Source: an uncultured Methanobrevibacter sp. (GTDB lineage Archaea > Methanobacteriota > Methanobacteria > Methanobacteriales > Methanobacteriaceae). Taken from it: a DNA stretch of 13,995 bases. Numbering within the stretch: position 1 is the stretch's first letter; every line of letters begins with the position of its first letter. Positions 6,261-13,171 of this stretch are shown here, piece after piece. The position numbers and the translations under genes were made by a program. The notes under the pieces are model-generated. The model was not told the origin of the DNA and searched no databases. It worked only from the letters and a program-made list of their open reading frames with translations. The stretch covers positions 1 through 13,995 of the forward strand of contig CAMODR010000005.1 of NCBI GenBank assembly GCA_946611495.1, written 5' to 3'.

Positions 6261-7109
6261 TTATGATTTAATTAAATTCTTAAGATTAAAAATATCATTT
6301 TGGCCTAAAGTTTCAGTTAAACTCTTATTTGGCTTTGGATAGTTAACTACAGTATAATTTGTAGTGTTAGCTAATTTTGCAGCTTTTTCAATGGCTTTAT
6401 TCTTAGATCCAACTTTATCAATCAATCCTAAGTTCTTAGCTTCCAATCCATTATACTTTTTGCCATGAGCAAGTTCTGCTATATAGCTTGCTTTCTGATT
6501 TCTGTTTTTAGCAATCTTATTGATGAATTGGGTATAGTCTTGATCTACCATTATTTGAGCATTAGCTAAGTCATTTGCACTTTTAACCTTAGTTTTTTGG
6601 CTTTTTAAATACTTTTCATCAAATACTCCTGTTACTTTTTCATCAGAGTATCTGTCTGTATTTATATAGCTGAGGCCTATTGCTCCAAGTGAGGATGAAG
6701 AGCTTGCAAAAATATAATCGCTAGCAGTAGCAATAAGATAAGCTTCATCAAATCCCTTATCTCCAATATAGCTTACAACAGGTTTGGAAGATTTTTTAAT
6801 GATGTTTGAAATCTCATCGCTTGCAACCAAGCTTCCTCCTTTGCTGTTTATGTCCAAAACGATAGCCTTAACATTTGGATTTGAGTTAGCCTCATTCAAC
6901 TCATTTTCAATTTTTGTTTTTGTAGTGTGTATGCTTGTGCTGTTTGTATCTCCATATGTGATTGTTCCGCTTATGGAAATAACTGCTATTTCATTTGTTT
7001 CAACTGCTAAATTGCTTAAAGGCAAAATAAGAGCTACTAATAATAAGATAGCAATTATAATAAAAGCACCAATGCCTATATTAACCCAATTTCTTTTATC
7101 TTCACTCAT
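6261..7109 (-). CDS. SppA-like (peptidase family S49) membrane protein lacking the usual catalytic Ser
   Basis: A 282-residue protein with one N-terminal membrane segment (about residues 10-35, IGIGAFIIIAILLLVALILP) and an S49/ClpP-fold domain outside it. Family landmarks are VISISGTI (43-50), AIVLDINSKGGSLVASDEI (82-100), where SPGG is usual, and SSSSSLGAIGLSY (136-148). In active SppA the nucleophilic serine lies in a Gly-Ala-Ser-Gly-Ala-Tyr type motif. Here the gapless equivalent is Gly119-Phe-Asp-Glu-Ala-Tyr124, so Asp121 replaces the serine. A candidate general-base lysine remains in KVKSA (174-178). GGGAG at 7115-7119 supports the start. It is divergent from aroK. Family membership is clear. 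Proteolytic activity is doubtful, so it may be a non-catalytic scaffold or use another residue. Confidence 0.8.
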   Translation of the reverse strand: MSEDKRNWVNIGIGAFIIIAILLLVALILPLSNLAVETNEIAVISISGTITYGDTNSTSIHTTKTKIENELNEANSNPNVKAIVLDINSKGGSLVASDEISNIIKKSSKPVVSYIGDKGFDEAYLIATASDYIFASSSSSLGAIGLSYINTDRYSDEKVTGVFDEKYLKSQKTKVKSANDLANAQIMVDQDYTQFINKIAKNRNQKASYIAELAHGKKYNGLEAKNLGLIDKVGSKNKAIEKAAKLANTTNYTVVNYPKPNKSLTETLGQNDIFNLKNLIKS

Positions 7110-7262
7110 TTTATCTCCCTTTTATTGTTTAAGCTTAACAGTCACTTTGAAATTAATTAATTATATTAAAATTATAAAAATTACAATTATTTAATAAAAT
7201 TATTCATTAATAAAAAATTATTATTTTATAATAATTTATATTTGTTTAAATCAATATATAAT

Positions 7263-7270
7263 TTTATATA
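7263..7270 (+). promoter_or_regulatory. Candidate TATA box for aroK
   Basis: TTTATATA, the box A sequence typical of Methanobacteriales promoters, sits 60 bases before the TTG start of the shikimate kinase gene. It would give a leader of roughly 35-40 bases that includes the Shine-Dalgarno site. It lies in the 220-bp divergent gap shared with the sppA-like gene. Confidence 0.4.
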
Positions 7271-7329
7271 TTTTATTGTCTATATTGAATTATAGTTTTA
7301 GAAATTTATCTTAATTTAGGGTGATCATT

Positions 7330-8241
7330 TTGGCAAAAACAGTAAAGTCTCCAGGGTCTGCAACAGTTATCAATGCAATTTCAACCGGATTTGGTTCTGC
7401 ATTTGGAATTGATTTGAATATTGAATGTGAGGCTAAATTTGGTTCAATAGGTATTGATTGTTCATCTGATTTAGGAGTAAGTCCTAATTTGATGAATATT
7501 TGTGTAAATAAAGTTTTAAATCATTATAATATTGGAAAGGAAAAAAGCTTAGATGAACTTTTATCTGAATTGGATTTTGGAAACGGTGAAGGGATTCGCC
7601 TTAGAACTAAAACAAATTTGCCTTTAGGTTCTGGCCTTTCAAGCAGCAGCGCTTTATCTAATTCTGTAGTTATGGCTACCGCTTCATTGCTTGGCGAAGA
7701 GTTCTTCCTAAATCCTTTAAGTGATTTTGAACTGATTAATCTTGGAATTGACGCTTCGCTTGAAGCAGGCGTGACTATTACAGGTGCTTTTGATGATGCT
7801 TCAGCATCTTTCTTTGGAGGACTTACCATAACAGATAATGGCCAAAGGAAGATATTGCATCAGGAAAAATTGCCTGAATATGATATTTTGGTCTTTATGC
7901 CAGATGAATCATCATTAAGCGGTTCATCAGATGCAGAAAGAATGAAATTGATTGCTCCTTATGTTGAGATGGCTTTTGAAGAGGCTATGAATAAAAACTA
8001 TTTTAAAGCCTTAACATTAAATGGCTTATTGTATGGAACAGTATTGAACTTTAACAATAACATTGCTTTAGATGCTCTTAATTCTGGAGCTTTAGCTTCT
8101 GGATTGTCTGGAACTGGTTCTTCTTTTGTAGCTGTAGTCGAAGAGGATTCCATTGATGATGTTAAGGATGCTTGGGCTAGCTATGATGGAAATGTTATTG
8201 AAACAAAGGTAAATAATGAAGGTACCAAGATAATTTTATAA
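7330..8241 (+). CDS. aroK: Shikimate kinase, archaeal GHMP type
   Basis: Phosphorylates shikimate with ATP to shikimate 3-phosphate, in the route to chorismate. Archaea use a GHMP-superfamily enzyme unrelated to bacterial AroK. The diagnostic glycine/serine-rich ATP loop PLGSGLSSSSALSNS is near residues 98-112, and the N-terminus KSPGSATVINAISTGFGSAFG matches the archaeal family in type (split at 20 residues: KSPGSATVINAISTG then FGSAFG). The C-terminal GHMP motif is SGLSGTGSSFVAV. A GTG at 7321 opens the frame three codons earlier, but it lies inside the Shine-Dalgarno site AGGGTGAT (7318-7325). The TTG at 7330, four bases after that site, is the better start and gives 303 residues. It converges on the radical SAM gene with only 45 bp between stops. 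Confidence 0.92.
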   Translation: MAKTVKSPGSATVINAISTGFGSAFGIDLNIECEAKFGSIGIDCSSDLGVSPNLMNICVNKVLNHYNIGKEKSLDELLSELDFGNGEGIRLRTKTNLPLGSGLSSSSALSNSVVMATASLLGEEFFLNPLSDFELINLGIDASLEAGVTITGAFDDASASFFGGLTITDNGQRKILHQEKLPEYDILVFMPDESSLSGSSDAERMKLIAPYVEMAFEEAMNKNYFKALTLNGLLYGTVLNFNNNIALDALNSGALASGLSGTGSSFVAVVEEDSIDDVKDAWASYDGNVIETKVNNEGTKIIL

Positions 8242-8274
8242 TCCCTGCAGATTAGACTAAAATAAATAGTTAAT

Positions 8275-8289
8275 TAGCATATATTGCTA
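8275..8289. terminator. Small inverted repeat between convergent aroK and radical SAM genes
   Basis: TAGCA (8275-8279) and TGCTA (8285-8289) pair across a five-base loop, and the right arm contains the radical SAM stop codon. The gap between the two stops is only 45 bp and has no long T-run on either strand. Any terminator role is weakly supported. Confidence 0.25.
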
Positions 8290-9156
8290 GAATAATTTTG
8301 TCTGTACAGATTTTTCAGAATATGGTAGTTCCTGCAAATAATCGAATATTTCATCAGGATTATTCATTATATTGTGTTCATTTGTTCTGTCATAGAATAT
8401 CTTCATTAATTTCTTATTTTTAGGGCTTTTAATGGAATAATTGTTTCTATAGGTTCTTCTATACTTTTCTTTTAATCCAGGGAAGTTCTCATCTAGTTTT
8501 TTATAGAAGTATTCTCTATTTCCTTCCCTTAATGTAAGGCCCATTCCAAAGCAGATTATTCCCTTTACATTTGTCTCGATGCAGTAATCCAATATTTTGT
8601 TAATGTTCTCTTCTGTATCATTGATATATGGAAGAATCGGGCAAAGCCAAACGATTGTCGGAATATTGTTCTCATTCAGTATTCTTAATGTTTCTACTCT
8701 CTCTTTTGTTGTTGATACATTAGGCTCAATGATTTTGCATAAGTCTTCATCTGCAGTTGTTAAAGTCATTTGTATAACTGCCTTTGACTTTTCATTTATC
8801 TTTTTTATTAAGTCTAAATCTCGAAGTAGAAGATTTGATTTGCTTATGCAGGTAAATCCGTGTCCGTATTTATAGATTAGCTCAAGAGATTCTCTCATAT
8901 AATTTAGCTTTTTCTCAAGAGGTATGTAGGGGTCTGTCATGGATCCTGTTCCAATCATTACCTTCTCTTTTTTTCTCTTTAGGGCTGCTTTCAATAGTCT
9001 TATTCCATTTTCCTTAACTTCAATGTCTTCAAAGTCATGGTTCATGTTATAGACTTTGCTTCTCGAATCGCAGTAAATGCAGCCATGGGAGCATCCTCTG
9101 TATAGGTTCATTCCATTTTTATTTGATAATATGCTTTTTGCGTTAGTATAATGCAT
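8287..9156 (-). CDS. Radical SAM protein of the SplB-like (COG1533) group
   Basis: A 289-residue radical S-adenosylmethionine enzyme. The cluster-binding motif is Cys22-x3-Cys26-x2-Cys29 in RGCSHGCIYCDS. GTGSMTDPYIPLE (69-81) follows and is typical of the COG1533 group related to spore photoproduct lyase. The cysteine used by true photoproduct lyase around this place is not present (Ser72 at the nearest alignment), so it is probably not a DNA lesion lyase. Its substrate is unknown to me. The start ATG at 9156 is preceded by a modest AGTGAA site. The gene reads against aroK, aroQ and rps17e and interrupts what otherwise looks like an aromatic biosynthesis series. No partner gene or carrier peptide was found next to it. 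Confidence 0.88.
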   Translation of the reverse strand: MHYTNAKSILSNKNGMNLYRGCSHGCIYCDSRSKVYNMNHDFEDIEVKENGIRLLKAALKRKKEKVMIGTGSMTDPYIPLEKKLNYMRESLELIYKYGHGFTCISKSNLLLRDLDLIKKINEKSKAVIQMTLTTADEDLCKIIEPNVSTTKERVETLRILNENNIPTIVWLCPILPYINDTEENINKILDYCIETNVKGIICFGMGLTLREGNREYFYKKLDENFPGLKEKYRRTYRNNYSIKSPKNKKLMKIFYDRTNEHNIMNNPDEIFDYLQELPYSEKSVQTKLF

Positions 9157-9376
9157 GGTTTCACTTTTATAATTTAATATTATTATCCTTAAATCTAATT
9201 TGTTTTCATATTTAAATAAGTTTATTAGAGCATCTGAGAACTATTCTGATAATTCCTATTTGTCATGATATATAATTTTCTATGAAATCAATGAAAGAAA
9301 TTATAATTTAAATTAAATTTTTATTATTTTGTTTAAATCTGCTTAAAATAGGTATATATTTTAAGTTTTTTTCCTG

Positions 9377-9450
9377 TTTTTATACTCTATTTTTATACTC
9401 TATTTTTATACTCTATTTTTATACTCTATTTTTATACTATTTTTATACTG
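9377..9450. repeat. 13-bp tandem repeat (TTTTTATACTCTA)
   Basis: Four perfect consecutive copies of TTTTTATACTCTA occupy 9377-9428. Two shortened 11-base copies follow (9429-9439 and 9440-9450), and then TTTCAG-like repeats run to about 9500. It lies in the 505-bp gene-free region 9157-9661 between two divergent genes. The perfect copies suggest recent slippage. I see no gene, tRNA or other RNA in that region; the only other structure is the direct repeat at 9567-9616. Confidence 0.8.
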
Positions 9451-9566
9451 TTTTTTCAGTTTCAGTTTTCAGTTTTTTATCAGTTTTTCATTGATTAAAT
9501 TAAAAGTCTTTTCATCAGAAATTATCTCTTTTTCCATTAGTTTTAAAAATAAAAAAATTCATATAT

Positions 9567-9616
9567 TCAATAGTTATCTTTAAATTATTATTTTCAATAA
9601 GTATCTTTAAATAATA
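9567..9616. repeat. 27-bp spaced direct repeat upstream of aroQ
   Basis: Positions 9567-9590 and 9594-9616 share TCAATA, then TATCTTTAAAT, with only a few differences. They start 27 bases apart and end 45 bases before the aroQ start. The position just upstream of a promoter makes a regulator binding site possible, but chance duplication in AT-rich DNA cannot be excluded. Confidence 0.5.
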
Positions 9617-9661
9617 TGAAATATAAAGTATATTTATTATCAAAACTATGGAGTTATTTTT

Positions 9662-9985
9662 GTGGATAGGAAAGAACTAATGAGTATGTATGAAAATGAA
9701 AAAGAAGCTCAAAATGTTCTTGAAAAGTCTAGAAAAAGAATCGATGATATTGATAATGATTTAGTTAACTTAATTAGTGAAAGAACTTCACTGGCTAAGG
9801 ATATTGTCTCAGCTAAATGCTTTTTGGGAATGGATATATACGACAAATCAAGAGAAGATGAGATCCATTCTAAAGTTATTGAATTAGCCCATAAAAAAGA
9901 TATTGATGAGGATATCCTTTGCGATATTATGAATATGCTAACAACTTTAAGTAAAATTAAACAGAAAGAAATATTGGAGGAATGA
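9662..9985 (+). CDS. aroQ: Chorismate mutase, AroQ class
   Basis: Rearranges chorismate to prephenate, the branch point to phenylalanine and tyrosine. The 107-residue all-helical protein aligns with the E. coli AroQ domain. Arg24 and Arg41 match the two substrate-binding arginines, Lys52 the catalytic lysine, the Asp61-Lys-Ser-Arg64-Glu65 stretch the next active-site cluster, and Gln101 the C-terminal glutamine. It is a stand-alone mutase with no prephenate dehydrogenase or dehydratase fusion. The GTG start has GGAG at 9650-9653, eight bases upstream. In-frame ATGs at 9680 and 9686 are possible alternatives because the first 20 residues precede the catalytic core. Its stop overlaps the start region of rps17e, so the two are one transcription unit. 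Confidence 0.9.
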   Translation: MDRKELMSMYENEKEAQNVLEKSRKRIDDIDNDLVNLISERTSLAKDIVSAKCFLGMDIYDKSREDEIHSKVIELAHKKDIDEDILCDIMNMLTTLSKIKQKEILEE

Positions 9986-9987
9986 TT

Positions 9988-10185
9988 ATGGGAAACATTA
10001 GAACTTCATTCGTAAAACGTATATCAAAAGAATTAATCGAAACTCACAAAGGTAAATTTACTACTGATTTTGAAGAAAACAAAGTTTTAGTAGCAGAATA
10101 CTCTACTGTAAGTACTAAACACTTAAGAAACAAAATTGCTGGTTACATTACCAGATTAGTAAGACAAGAAGCAAATCAAGCTTAA
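9988..10185 (+). CDS. rps17e: 30S ribosomal protein S17e
   Basis: A small ribosomal subunit protein found in archaea and eukaryotes but not bacteria. The 65-residue sequence starting [18 protein letters not shown] is the typical archaeal S17e N-terminus, basic and with the later conserved segment [15 protein letters not shown]. An ATG two codons earlier (9982) overlaps the aroQ stop, but GGAGG at 9976-9980 is too close to it and well spaced for the ATG at 9988, which also matches family starts. The ribosome binding site lies inside the last codons of aroQ, so translation of the two may be coupled. Long T-rich repeats follow the stop. Confidence 0.95.
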   Translation: MGNIRTSFVKRISKELIETHKGKFTTDFEENKVLVAEYSTVSTKHLRNKIAGYITRLVRQEANQA

Positions 10186-10222
10186 TTGCTTTTTGCTTAT
10201 TTCTTTTTACTTTTTTTAATAA

Positions 10223-10325
10223 TTTTTTTATAATACTTTTTTAATAAAATTTTTTCAGGCTTTTTTTATAGTATTTTTTTATAATGCTTTTTTAATAAGA
10301 TTTTTTTCAGTGCTTTTTTTTAGTA
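10223..10325 (+). repeat. 51-bp T-rich tandem repeat, probable rps17e terminator region
   Basis: Copy one is 10223-10273 and copy two is 10274-10325. Both read T-run, ATAAT(A/G)C, T-run, AATAA, T-run, CAG, T-run, AGTA, with only a few substitutions and indels. A more degenerate copy continues to about 10375. The repeat packs many runs of six to eight T into the 405-bp gene-free stretch 10186-10590, right after rps17e. Serial oligo-T stops are a reasonable reading. The rest of the stretch is AT-rich, with a possible lysC promoter near its end. Confidence 0.6.
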
Positions 10326-10490
10326 TTTTTATTGGTACTTTTTTAGCACTTTTTTAATATTACTTTTTTAATAAAACTTATTATTATTTAATTTTTTCAT
10401 GAATAATTTCTTTTTTTCATAGAAATTTAAGTGAAATAAATAAATAAGTATATTAATATCATTTAATAATAATTAATAATAGTATAAAAC

Positions 10491-10502
10491 TTATATCAAT
10501 TT
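10491..10502 (+). promoter_or_regulatory. Possible lysC promoter element
   Basis: TTATAT at 10491-10496 lies about 95 bases before the lysC ATG and overlaps the ten-base sequence ATATCAATTT (10493-10502). The same ten bases recur upstream of moaC and trx. The TATA assignment is uncertain because the surrounding sequence is almost all A and T. Confidence 0.25.
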
Positions 10503-10590
10503 AATCTTTAACTAACTACTTAATTTGTTAAAGATTCATTATTCAAATTATTATATTTATTTTTTATTTATAGAAAAGGTGTGTAAACAA

Positions 10591-11808
10591 ATGGAATTAA
10601 TTGTGGCCAAATTTGGCGGTACTTCGATTGGAAATGGTAAAAGGATTAGGAAAGCTGCACAATCTGTTGTTAATGAGTATATGGATGGCAAGAAGGTTGT
10701 CGTTGTTGTATCAGCTATTAATAAAACTACTGATGACTTAGTAACTATAGCAGATGAATCCATTGGAAAAGAAGTTACCGAAAAGCAATTGGCAGAAATT
10801 TTATCCATGGGTGAGAGAACCAGCATAAGAGTATTCTCTTCAGTTTTAGAATCTCTTGGAGTAAAATCCGAATACATCGATCCAAGTCATGAATTATGGC
10901 CAGTCATAACTGATGATAACTATGGAAAAGCTAAAATTGACTTTGAAAAAACCGAAGAGCAAGCACAAGGTCTCATGTCACTTTTAGACCAAGGAATCAT
11001 TCCAGTTATCTGTGGATTCTTAGGAAGAACTGAAAATGGGGAAGTAACTACTCTTGGAAGAGGTGGAAGTGATGTAACCGCTTTCCTTTTAGGCCATTGC
11101 CTAAATGCAGATGACGTTATCATTGTCACTGACGTAAATGGTGTAATGTCAACTGACCCTAGAAAAATCAGTGAAGCTGAAAAGCTTGACTACATTTCAG
11201 TTGAGGAAATGAGAGATTTGGCTACTCATGGAGCTCAAGTTTTACACCCTCATGCATTAAGGTTTAAAGACCCTGCTATAAATGCAAAAATCATCAGCTT
11301 TGAAAAAGGTGACTTATCTGACCCTGGGACTGCAATTGTAGGTCCTTTTGAAGATTCCATGAGCAAATCTGTCACATTGCATCATGAGCCTATTTCTGTA
11401 GTTGCAGTTGTTGGTGAAGACTTGCTAAATCAAATAGGACTTCTTGCAAAAATGACTACCTTGGTGGCTGAGGCTAACATTAACATTTATGGCATATCTG
11501 CAGGTCAAAATTCCATTACATTATTCTTGGACAAATGCGATGCAGATGAGGCATACCACCTATTGCATAATTTAGTTATTGCTGAAGATAGCTTAAGCTC
11601 TATTTCATTAGGTAGAGACATTGCAATGCTAACTATGATTAATCCTGATTTTATTGATACTCCTGGTGTAATTAGTCAAATAACTAATCCGCTTAAGGAA
11701 AGTCATATTAACATTGTTGAAATTTCATCATCTCAAACAGCTATTGTATTGTTTATTAATTGGGAAGATGGAAAGGCAGCATATGATTTAATTAAGGGAG
11801 TTTTATAA
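10591..11808 (+). CDS. lysC: Aspartate kinase
   Basis: Phosphorylates L-aspartate with ATP, the first step towards lysine, threonine and methionine. The 405-residue protein has the kinase domain first, with KFGGTS at 7-12, the [12 protein letters not shown] loop at 153-164, and the [12 protein letters not shown] segment at 180-191. Two ACT regulatory domains follow (about 268-333 and 342-405). [20 protein letters not shown] is a typical ACT effector-site stretch, so feedback control by an end-product amino acid is likely; which one is not visible. The frame is open upstream to 10525, but that part is unlike the family. AAGGTG about ten bases before the ATG at 10591, and the [10 protein letters not shown] start, fix the beginning. 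dapA follows after 309 bp. Confidence 0.95.
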   Translation: MELIVAKFGGTSIGNGKRIRKAAQSVVNEYMDGKKVVVVVSAINKTTDDLVTIADESIGKEVTEKQLAEILSMGERTSIRVFSSVLESLGVKSEYIDPSHELWPVITDDNYGKAKIDFEKTEEQAQGLMSLLDQGIIPVICGFLGRTENGEVTTLGRGGSDVTAFLLGHCLNADDVIIVTDVNGVMSTDPRKISEAEKLDYISVEEMRDLATHGAQVLHPHALRFKDPAINAKIISFEKGDLSDPGTAIVGPFEDSMSKSVTLHHEPISVVAVVGEDLLNQIGLLAKMTTLVAEANINIYGISAGQNSITLFLDKCDADEAYHLLHNLVIAEDSLSSISLGRDIAMLTMINPDFIDTPGVISQITNPLKESHINIVEISSSQTAIVLFINWEDGKAAYDLIKGVL

Positions 11809-12117
11809 CTCTCGCTTCTATTTATTCTAATTTATAGGGAATTTGACCTTAATCTTTTTATTCAAAATTAAGGAATTATTTTCATTCGATTTTTGATGTT
11901 TTGCAATTATTTACTTATCAATGGTTTGGTAATTTAGATGGTTTTCATAATTACGAACTTTATTAGGGTAAGTATTTAATTTTTCTGAATTTATAAAAAC
12001 TTTATAAAAGATTAATTATTAAATTTATAAAATAAAAAGAAATTTTATTAAATTAAATATAATTTAAATTTATATACTAAACAAAATAAAAGATAATTTT
12101 ATAATTAGGGTGTTATT
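11809..12117 (+). other. 309-bp gene-free gap between lysC and dapA
   Basis: The gap contains an inverted repeat, CCTTAAT at 11847-11853 with ATTAAGG at 11867-11873 (13-base loop), followed by short T-runs; this may end the lysC transcript. A dapA promoter lies near the right end. I see no small gene and no conserved-looking RNA. Nothing resembles a lysine riboswitch, which would need a long GC-containing structured leader. Confidence 0.4.
12069..12076 (+). promoter_or_regulatory. Candidate TATA box for dapA
   Basis: TTTATATA matches the methanogen box A exactly and is preceded by A-rich sequence like a BRE. It lies 49 bases before the dapA ATG. The expected transcript start about 25 bases downstream leaves a leader that still contains the GGGTG ribosome binding site. 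Confidence 0.5.
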
Positions 12118-13011
12118 ATGCGTTTTGAAGGAACTGCTGTAGCTATGGTAACTCCATTCCATGAGGATGGATCCATAGATGAAGAAGGATATAGACAAAA
12201 TATAAACTGGTTGATTGACCAAGATGTTGACGGTTTGGTTGCTGCTGGAACCACTGGTGAATCTGCTACATTAACTCATGAGGAACACAGGCAAGTCCTC
12301 GACATCATGATTGATGAGGTTGATGGCAGAGTAACCACAATCGCTGGAACTGGAAGTAATGCAACCACTGAAGCATTAGACTTAACCAAATATGCAGATG
12401 ATGCTGGAGCAGATATGGCTCTTTTAATCACTCCATATTACAATAAACCACAACAACATGGAGTTATTGAACATTATACTCAAATTGCAAACTCTGTAGA
12501 CATTGACTTGATTGCATATAATGTTCCATCACGTACCAGCCTTGATATGGCTCCGCAAACCATTGTTGAGCTTGCAAAAGTGGACAATATTACTGCAGTC
12601 AAAGAGGCTTCATCTGATGTGGACAAAGCTTCAAAAACCATGAAATTATTAAGGGACCAAGGTCTTGATGATGAAATAGTCATATTATCTGGAAGCGATG
12701 AATTGACTCTTCCTTTAATGTCTATCGGTGCAAGAGGTGTTGTAAGTGCATCTGCAAATATCGATCCAAGAACCATGGTTCAAATGGTAAACAATATCTT
12801 AGATGGTAACTTTGATAAAGCTATGGAATTGCATTACAAACAATATGACTTAATCAAAGCTTTATTCATTGAAACCAGTCCAGCTCCTGCTAAAGAAGCT
12901 TTAAAAATGATGGGAATGCCTGCAGGTCCATTAAGATTACCTTTAGTTCCTATGTTAGAAGAAAATAAGGCAATATTGAAAAAAGCTTTAGAAGATGCTG
13001 GAATTATTTAA
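12118..13011 (+). CDS. dapA: 4-Hydroxy-tetrahydrodipicolinate synthase DapA
   Basis: Condenses pyruvate with aspartate semialdehyde, the committed step of the diaminopimelate route to lysine. The 297-residue TIM-barrel protein is of standard length. The substrate motif GTTGE is at 44-48 and the PYYNKP stretch is at 106-111. Tyr134 in AYNVPSRTS is the conserved active-site tyrosine and Arg139 the carboxylate-binding arginine. Lys162 in AVKEAS is the Schiff-base lysine. AGGGTG lies just upstream of the ATG. The residues that would bind lysine for feedback inhibition were not assessed. It sits between lysC and dapB in pathway order but has its own TATA element and a 3' hairpin, so it may be a single-gene transcript. 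Confidence 0.96.
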   Translation: MRFEGTAVAMVTPFHEDGSIDEEGYRQNINWLIDQDVDGLVAAGTTGESATLTHEEHRQVLDIMIDEVDGRVTTIAGTGSNATTEALDLTKYADDAGADMALLITPYYNKPQQHGVIEHYTQIANSVDIDLIAYNVPSRTSLDMAPQTIVELAKVDNITAVKEASSDVDKASKTMKLLRDQGLDDEIVILSGSDELTLPLMSIGARGVVSASANIDPRTMVQMVNNILDGNFDKAMELHYKQYDLIKALFIETSPAPAKEALKMMGMPAGPLRLPLVPMLEENKAILKKALEDAGII

Positions 13012-13014
13012 GTT

Positions 13015-13062
13015 GGATTAATAGGTATCTATTTAATCCTATCTTTATTTATTTTTTAGTTT
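13015..13062 (+). terminator. Hairpin plus T-runs after dapA
   Basis: GGATTAATAG at 13015-13024 pairs with CTATTTAATCC at 13029-13039, with one bulged T and a four-base loop. T-rich sequence with runs of six T follows. It begins three bases past the dapA stop and is a good terminator candidate. Confidence 0.6.
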
Positions 13063-13090
13063 TTTATTTATTTTTATACTTATAAGAGAA

Positions 13091-13098
13091 TTTATATA
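13091..13098 (+). promoter_or_regulatory. Candidate TATA box for dapB
   Basis: TTTATATA, preceded by GAGAA, lies about 80 bases before the dapB ATG, beyond the dapA hairpin. It would give dapB a transcript of its own with a leader of roughly 50 bases. Confidence 0.45.
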
Positions 13099-13171
13099 AA
13101 CTTAAATTCAGTTTTATTAATTTTCTTAAATTATTTATTTTTATTAAAAAATTATTTTTTTAGATGATATT

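Noticed and set aside
6720..6790. A frameshift or sequencing error that removed the SppA serine
   Set aside because: The frame is continuous and the flanking residues align without gaps on both sides; three neighbouring codons differ, which a single error would not produce.
6784..7194. A 136-codon plus-strand frame with hydrophobic stretches
   Set aside because: The hydrophobicity comes from reading the complement of the SppA-like gene's membrane segment and AT-rich leader; there is no credible start site.
9377..9450. A CRISPR-like array
   Set aside because: The 13-bp units are contiguous with no spacers, and no cas gene is nearby.
9157..9661. A small gene or tRNA in the 505-bp gap
   Set aside because: The region is T-rich, made largely of simple repeats, without a supported start, cloverleaf or GC-rich patch.
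10525..10590. A 22-codon N-terminal extension of aspartate kinase
   Set aside because: The extension is AT-rich leader sequence, is unlike any aspartate kinase, and the ribosome binding site serves the ATG at 10591.
11809..12117. A lysine riboswitch between lysC and dapA
   Set aside because: The gap lacks the paired, GC-containing stems such a leader needs; only one short inverted repeat is visible.
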